Shown: positions 57,716-64,000 of the stretch, one piece after another | How the letters are laid out: each line of letters opens with the position of its first letter | How positions within the stretch are numbered: the first letter of the stretch is position 1 | Made by a program: the position numbers and the translations under genes | Notes under the pieces: generated by a model | Told to the model about the DNA's origin: nothing | Seen by the model: only the letters and a program-made list of their open reading frames with translations | The model's database searches: none | Assembly: GCA_026545225.1 (NCBI GenBank) | Contig: CM048845.1 | Coordinates: forward strand, 30,941,001-31,005,000 | Direction: 5' to 3' | Origin: Cornus controversa | Lineage: Eukaryota; Streptophyta; Magnoliopsida; Cornales; Cornaceae | DNA length: 64,000 bases

Positions 57716-58848
57716 GGAGTGGTGTAGAAACTTGAATTTGGTTGATATGGTCTAGGTTGGAATTGAGATGGACCTTGTTGTCCTTGAGGTGCCTGAGGTC
57801 TTTGATTTTGATAATGACCTTGGTTTCTATATTGAAAATTGGTTTGATCTCTCCAACCTGGATTATAAGAGTTTTGATAAGAATTTTGGCCCAGCCTAGA
57901 ATAGAGTGCATTTACATGCTCTTGAGTAAATTCGGGGTATTTTGCTACCTGAGGACAATCCCTAATATAATGAGAGGGACTAGAGCAGAAGGAACACACA
58001 TCATGTGTAGGAGTAGGAATGGAACTCGGAGGAGTAGGAGAAGGAGAAGAAGTCCCCGCTAATATAACTTGGTCTAGTTTCTTAGATAGAGCATCTATTT
58101 TCATTTCGATTGCGTGTTCCTTACACAATTCAAAGATACTCTCAGTTTTGGCATTGAAGGGAGCAAGATTCTTACCCTTCCTTTCAATTGAAGAACGTTG
58201 AGATGAATTTTCACTCAAGTTCTCGAAAAGAGTCCACACCTCATCGGGACTTTTAAGAAAGAACGTACCCCCACAACTAGCATCTACCATTTATTTATGG
58301 GCTAACCTAGACCGTCATAGAAACCTTGTACCAATTGTCTTTTAAGAATAGCATAGTGTGGGAATGATTGCAAAAGGTCTTTCATTATCTCCCACATTTC
58401 ATGGAAGACTTCTACATCGCATTGAGAAAAACAAATGATGGCTTTCCGCACATCACTAGTCTTTCCCATTGAAAAGTATTTCTTTAGAAACTCCCGTTGC
58501 ATTTCTACCTAAGAGTTAATAGAATGAGGTTTTAAGGAATTGAACCATTGTTTGGCTTTATCCTTAATTGAGAAGGAAAAGAGATGAAACCTTAGGTCAT
58601 CTTCCATGAAGTATGTTGGTTGAACATACTTCCAAGGGTCTTCATTAGGTAGCCCATGGAAACAATTAAGAAGACTAATGGTGGAGGATTTGATTCAAAG
58701 TGATTTGTTGCCACATTTGGGAAATGAATACACGATGGTGATGCATAGGTAGTTGGAACATAGAAATCCCTAAGAACCTCCACACCCAGTGGGGTGGTGG
58801 TCAAAGTATTGGATTTTGCTGTGCATGTATATTATTATTATGTGCCAT
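57716..58848 (-). pseudogene. Older Athila: gag N-terminal and central part
   Basis: The minus strand from ATG at about 58848: DFYVPTTYASPSCIHFPNVA, then FLKKYFSMGKTSDVRKAI and RQLVQGFYDGLG, and from 58290 DASCGGTFFLKSPDEVWTLF. The zinc knuckle CSFCSSPSHYIRDC is complete here, unlike in the young element. A glutamine-rich stretch follows, up to the solo-LTR junction. Stops and frameshifts occur near 58300, 58505 and 58600. Confidence 0.85.
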
Positions 58849-59240
58849 GTTTTCTCTCCTAGTTTCTCTAAACAATATAAGGTCCCTAGGAATGTCGTTA
58901 TGTTGTCTAAGAGTTCGTTCAAGTTCAAGATCACAAGGTAATAATGGTAATGATATGGATCTCCTACCTTGCATATAAAAGTTACAAACCTAAATTATAT
59001 GCAAAAATAGAATTTAAATAATTAAGTGCAAAAATTGGATACTATACTCGCAAAAAATCTAAGCTCAAGTCTCGAAGCCTTAAATGAGTGATAAATACCT
59101 AAAATTTAGCACTAAATAAGTAAGAACAAAAATACTTACAATTAAAGGATTTAAAGAATGAGTTAGGTTAAAAATAAAACTAGACTCAAGCTTATGATTT
59201 TAGTAATTAAACCATAGTCCCCGGCAATGGCGCCAAAAAT

Positions 59241-60163
59241 TGATGTGAAGACTTTTTGTGTTTTGGCAATCAAAGTAAACTTTACCACTCACAATAGAAC
59301 GAATCCTTGGTACGATAGGGCTCTGTGTAGAGGGTGTCGATCCTACAGAGACTACGTTAGTTTAAAAGTTATAATCAAAAATTGGTTCTGGATCAATTAG
59401 GAAATGATGATTGTTTGTTTGCTTAAGCTACTTGAATACACATAAATACATAAAACTCCCCCAATTCATTACAAAATTGACATAGTTACATGGCTAGGGT
59501 TTTGCCCAATCCTAGAGAAGGAGTTAGTTGATTATGATAGTGAGTAGGCACTCCATAGACAGAGATGATTCTAGCTCTATATGGTCTTCAAGGCTTTGTC
59601 AAGACCTTCTTTGAAGCTTTCCCTCTCTAGAACTTCTCTCTCTAGAACTACAAAAATCCTCTCTATTACAAAAATATGTTCTATATCTAACTATGAGACT
59701 AAAATTATGTTTTTATCTGATTTCAAACCCAAAATACCCCAAAACTCACGTGAAAAGGCTTCTTGGAAATGATTGGTGACAAGTGGCCAAGTAGCTAAAA
59801 TATCTTTGTTGACAGCTGTCTACTGCAGGCATTGGTGATGCATCGTAAATAGCATTACGATGCATCTTAATTACAATTACGAAACATCGTAATTCCTTGT
59901 CTTTGAAACGTGATTTCTTATAGAATTGTAGCTTCGGCTTTCACAGGTACTCTACTAAACCTCATTGTAAGCCTTCAATTAAATGGTCATGAGCTTGGAA
60001 TGCATTCTTGAGATGATAGCAGAGTCGGATTAAGCCAGTTTTCATAATAGAACCTGAAATCATAAAGAACACGAAAACACATAAAAACTATACAATATGT
60101 GCAACTATGGGATCAAAATACATAAGTAAATGTGCGAGAATTCATAACATTCAACGCTTATTA
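59241..60163 (-). repeat. Older Athila LTR (923 bp)
   Basis: On the minus strand it runs from TAATAAGCG (its TG start has become TA) to CACATCA. It is followed by the primer site TGGCGCCATTGCCGGGGA (59235-59218) and preceded by the polypurine tract ACTTTGGGGGTG (60176-60165). Having a primer site on one side and a polypurine tract on the other shows that internal sequence lies on both sides. Around 59838-59900 it has a cluster of GCATCGTAA/TTACGATGC palindromes, in the same relative place as those in the young family. Confidence 0.8.
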
Positions 60164-60903
60164 CACCCCCAAAGTTAGATATTGCTAGTCCCATAGCAAT
60201 ACAAGAGGATTTAATTTAAAACAACTATCTTACTTCTGTTTTTATGGGAAATGAGGTTGCATTTAGAGAATGCAACAAGCCTGTTAAACCCCTAGACATG
60301 TTTAGTGGATGAGTGAATTCTTATTGGGTTTAACTTGCTTGTTAAACTCACAAAAATATGGAAAAAATGGTTGATTAGCTCAGTCATCAACTAGTAAGGG
60401 ACGATCGTCCTAATTTTCATCAAGGCGACGAATACAATAAGTATTAGGGAACTAAATGGACATCAAAATCAAAATTCTTTTGAAATCACGAATTATACAA
60501 CAGTCCCCACATAATGCTCAACTCGATACAAATACAAGTGCTAACCCTAAAATCGTCTTTGAAAAAGTGAATGTACATCATAATGCGTGATTTATTGTTG
60601 TAATTTGAGAATAAATACAACGCTCATCTTTAAAAGAACATCTTCTTGAAAAAGATTGCAGAAGCATACCATTGAAACATAAAAAAATTTCAAAAGCTTA
60701 TTTATAGGTAGTCTTGCAATGTCTAAATCCCTTAAGCTTTCTAGCAAACTCATATAGCGAGCTTTAGGTCAATGACTCCCAAACCGAACAGTTTTAGGGC
60801 ATTAGGTGAAGAAACACCCAAAAGGACTTAATGACTCGAGCTTACTAGGCTACGAACTCAAATGGGCCATTTGCCTTATTATTGCTTAATATTGCACATT
60901 TTT
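60164..60903 (-). mobile_element. 3' internal end of an Athila element upstream of the shared LTR
   Basis: Non-coding, homologous on the minus strand to the 3' region of the young element: GCTCAGTCATCAACTAGTAA, CAGTCCCCACATAATG, GACTCCCAAACCGAAC and TTATTATTGCTTAATATTGC have counterparts at 44935-45520. Homology stops at about 60903. Confidence 0.7.
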
Positions 60904-63100
60904 TTATGTAACTAGAGGGGGGGGGGCTGAATAGGTTCTTCAATTTTTCTTTTTAATAATCCAAGGTTGGCTATAAAAGCCAATCACACATTCTAACACA
61001 ATAGTTTATAGAGGAAAACCCCAGGGTGGGGTAAAAAACCACTTGGCCCTCAGGTCCGAACTAAGCTCCACTATGTTTGAAAGGGTAGTGCAGTAATTCT
61101 TCAATCACTCTTTCACTCACCCAATTTAGCACATAATCACTCCAGCTCTTAATCTAGTTCACAGCATCTCTAGGCCTGAACCACTCTCACCAATCCTCAC
61201 AATAGCTTTTCAGCTTTCAACCCAGCCTAGGCTTCCCAAAGCTCAAGCTATCTCTCACAATTCTCACCACAATCACTCACACTCCCCCTGTTCAAAGGAT
61301 ACCTATACTTAGACTATACATAATGAATGTAGAGTCAGTTCAATGTAGCAAACAAGAACTTTTCAAGCTTTGATTTGTCGGTCTTTAAGGTCCAGCTTGA
61401 TAATGACACGACCTCTTGAATTCTTGGTACACAATAATGCTTAAATTTCTTTAAAGATAGTCTTCAGTGTGAATCACACAATGACGCTTGAACTTCTTCA
61501 AAGATAGGCTTCAATAAGTACACCCTTGAGTGTACCTATGATGGACTTGTAGTAGAACACTCTTTCAATGAATCTTGTTCGTAGCAACTTGAAAATTCTC
61601 TTTTAACTTGGTATTCATCGTGCGCAACTAAGCAGGTACTAATTAGATTTTGAACCTATTCTTAACCATAGACACAACTGCAACTAGAGTAGAAATTAGT
61701 AGCACGGGAAGTTTAAAATGCAGAGAGTATGATCACAATTAATCAAAACATAATTTAATAAACTATAATTCAGCAAAGTATAGAATCAACAACTCAGCAA
61801 TTAACAAGTTTCAAATCAGCAATATTGAAGTATCAAATCAGCAATATGAGTGTCTCAATTCAGCATTTTAAAATCAGCAAATCAGCAATGTCTAAGGTTT
61901 CAAATCAGCAAGTGAAGTTTCTAGATAACAAATACACAAATTAGCAAGTGTAATTAAAAATTAGTAAGTGTAATTTCTGGACAACAAATGCACAAATTAG
62001 CAAGTGCAATTTCTGGACTGCAAATGCATAAATCAGCAAGTGTAATTTTTAGATAGCAAATGCACAAATTAGCAACATAAATTTTTTAAACCAATTTCAG
62101 CAACATCAAAACTGATTTTAAAACTTAAAAGTTTAGCAATATCAAAACTAATTTTAGGACTTGGAAATTCAGAATTTAAACAGGGCATTAGCAACATGTA
62201 TACAACAACTCTAAAATTAAACATGACATTAGCAACATGTATATAGCCATTCAAGAGCATATAATCAGATAACATGTGCGACTGTGAGAGTGTGTGTCAA
62301 CAACAAAGCCCCAACAAGTGCGTTTGTGCTTGAGAGCATGCATATATAATATTTTATTCATATAACTGTGCACTTGTGTTATGTGAATGAAAGATGATCA
62401 GAGAGATTTTACCATCGATTTGAGCCTTCGGCTTAGGTTCTGACCGAGATTAACGAAGACGAAGAACAGAGGCTAACAGTTGATCGATGAAGACATAGAA
62501 CAGAACCTCAAAGTTTGATCGATGAAGACTCAGATCAAAAACTCATGCGACAGTCCGAAGATTAGATAAGTAGCCATGGACGAACATATGAAGCTTATGT
62601 TATAGTTCGATGTCTAGATCAGTAGCCATGAACGAACCTATGCACCGTTTGAAATCTTGAAGCTGTTGATGGCCATGGAAGAAGACTCGAAGAACTTAGA
62701 TCTGTTCAAAAATTGTCAAGATTGATGCATGAAGAACCATGTCTCTGTTTGGAATCAGCGAAGAACTGAGCGATGAAGCATTCTCTCTCTCTGTTTTCAC
62801 TCTGGTTCTCTCTATCACACACACCTCTCTCTCTCTAAAGCTTCCACTTCATATCTCTCCTTCTCTCTAGAATTTGGAAGGCTTAAGGTGTGATTTGGAG
62901 GTAACTGAAGAAGGAATGTGTGTAGATGGCATCAAGGGCTTAAGTTTGAACTGATCAAAGTTCGTGTTTCATAAACTTGGGACGGTTGGGATTCCTCGAA
63001 ATGGGATTCAAAGATTAATATTTGAGGTAGGGGTGCTAAACTCATCTTTACTTTGATCTTATAGGTCACTTTTATGTGACATGAAAGATAGATTCGATTT
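60904..63100. other. Repeat-derived, non-coding; class not determined
   Basis: It begins with a G10 run (60917-60926) and GAATAGGTTCTTCAATTTTT. The following 1.3 kb (CACTCTTTCACTCACCCAAT and beyond) looks like retroelement untranslated sequence. 62395-62870 has GATCGATGAAGAC-type repeats and a CT-rich tract. No open frame of interest. Confidence 0.4.
61895..62085. repeat. Minisatellite, about 42-bp units, four to five degenerate copies
   Basis: The unit contains TTAGCAAGTGTAATTTCTGGA followed by CAAATGCACAAA. Confidence 0.75.
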
Positions 63101-63114
63101 CTTGAGCCTAGGGT

Positions 63115-63685
63115 TATGTATATGTGTATATATGTATATCAATGTGATTTATGCATATATAAATGTCTAACATATTAGTTATGACTTATATATGTTGTGT
63201 ATGTGCAAATGAGACTATGAACACTTTTGATGAAAAATGTGTTCGTTTGGTGAAAACATGAAAATGTCAGTAATCATAAACTTGTGCATGAAGGATGTGA
63301 TTTTTCTTGTAAAATGCATAAGCATGATGATTTTCATGATGTGAGTGTGATAACATTGTGACAGTATTGAGGTGAGAGTGAAATGCATTGATTTGATAAA
63401 AATGCATTCAATGTTTGGATATGTGCATTGTTATGATTATGTGCACTATGTGACGATCTTGGGGCAGGAGTGTGAATTAAGATAAGGGGATGGTCCCTAG
63501 GGTGAAAGACCCAAAACTTGGCCAAGAGGAGGCGCTCCCTTTAGGTTAGCAACCCGATAAAGCGTAAGTAGAGTTTGGGTGCCCTTGAGACCTTTACTAT
63601 TGGAGTGATTTAATAGCCCCCTCATGAATTGATTTTTGAATTTATGTGGCGTGAGTTATATATATAAATTGTGACTTGCTCAATT

Positions 63686-63721
<36 letters not shown>

Positions 63722-64000
63722 GCATTAATATGTGAAGCATCACACATGATTTGAAAAACGTGTTTGTTTATGGGTAAAGAGCATGTATACTTGTCATGTA
63801 GACATGTAGCGATTTCATATGCACTCATACATGACTGACGGGTCAGAGTAGGGTAGGATGGATGATTTCTACTGAGCTGTGAGGAGATAAAGCTCACCCC
63901 TTATATACAATTTTTTTTCCAGATAAGACACTAATGGAAGATGAGACATGATTGGCTAGGTGGATTCTTGAAGTTCTTTTGAGTTTTGACCTTTTGATAT
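63115..64000 (-). mobile_element. Partial LTR related to the solo LTR, inverted, running off the window
   Basis: Inverted homology to about 54280-55500: GGCGTGAGTTATATATA, CATCACACATGATTTGAAAA, TGTCATGTAGACATGTAGCG, ACTTGGCCAAG and CAACCCG all have counterparts in the solo LTR. It ends near AGATAAAGCTCACCCC (compare 54310, inverted) and continues past 64000. It has a (TA)n run at 63689-63718. Confidence 0.75.

Noticed and set aside
60904-61330. Considered as the LTR start of a copia element because of the G-run and GAATAGG motif
   Set aside because: No matching second terminus, primer site or coding domain could be found.

Overview
This is a stretch of plant nuclear genome, almost certainly a dicot. 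It is AT-rich, its genes have GT-AG introns, it carries a plant-type leucine-rich-repeat receptor kinase (LRR-RLK), and it is packed with plant transposon families (CACTA, hAT-like, Mutator-like, PIF/Harbinger-like, Helitron, TRIM, Athila and other Ty3/gypsy elements). I see no bacterial features, no CRISPR array and no convincing tRNA or rRNA gene. The species cannot be fixed from the sequence. Very little host coding sequence looks intact. Most long open frames are retroelement genes, and most short ones are chance frames.  Layout. 1-285 is the end of a CACTA element. 2302-6254 (minus strand) is the only near-complete host gene: a two-exon LRR-RLK of the MIK2-like type, split by a frame-breaking deletion in the last part of its LRR domain. 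Its flanks were copied several times. Related segments lie at 6.86-8.5 kb, 16.2-18.5 kb and 25.4-25.9 kb, at 8.9-10.6 kb, 24.6-25.4 kb and 26.3-28.7 kb, and a copy of its promoter lies at 26.0-26.6 kb. A second, fragmentary receptor lies at 14.9-16.25 kb. Because these copies are paralogous, several transposon insertions can be read against an empty copy in the same window (16393-17040, 18684-19852, 27925-28462).  10775-14077 has the ends of a Helitron and holds pieces of host genes: a CIP7-like exon with its splice sites and the 3' end of an LRK10-type receptor kinase. 20.0-24.6 kb is decayed Ty3/gypsy material with minisatellites. 29.2-29.4 kb holds a probable GATA/TIFY factor fragment. 30434-31003 is a complete 570-bp TRIM element whose relatives litter the window. 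34.5-35.6 kb is a broken MYB/SANT-like gene with TRIM copies in its intron.  36724-46944 is a young, complete Athila-type LTR element: near-identical LTRs, a perfect TTATA target duplication, primer site and polypurine tract. It keeps gag-protease and an envelope-position reading frame but has lost reverse transcriptase, RNase H and most of integrase by an in-frame deletion. It also has arrays of short palindromes and a candidate 5'-UTR intron ahead of the last frame.  52.3-60.9 kb (minus strand) is an older Athila relative arranged as internal end - LTR - internal region. Its gag is split by a 3.95-kb solo LTR with a perfect GTGGT duplication, and its protease frame runs into a Harbinger-type transposase tail. 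From about 63.1 kb to the window edge is an inverted relative of that solo LTR. The functions read here are therefore mainly those of mobile DNA acting on a small receptor-kinase cluster.
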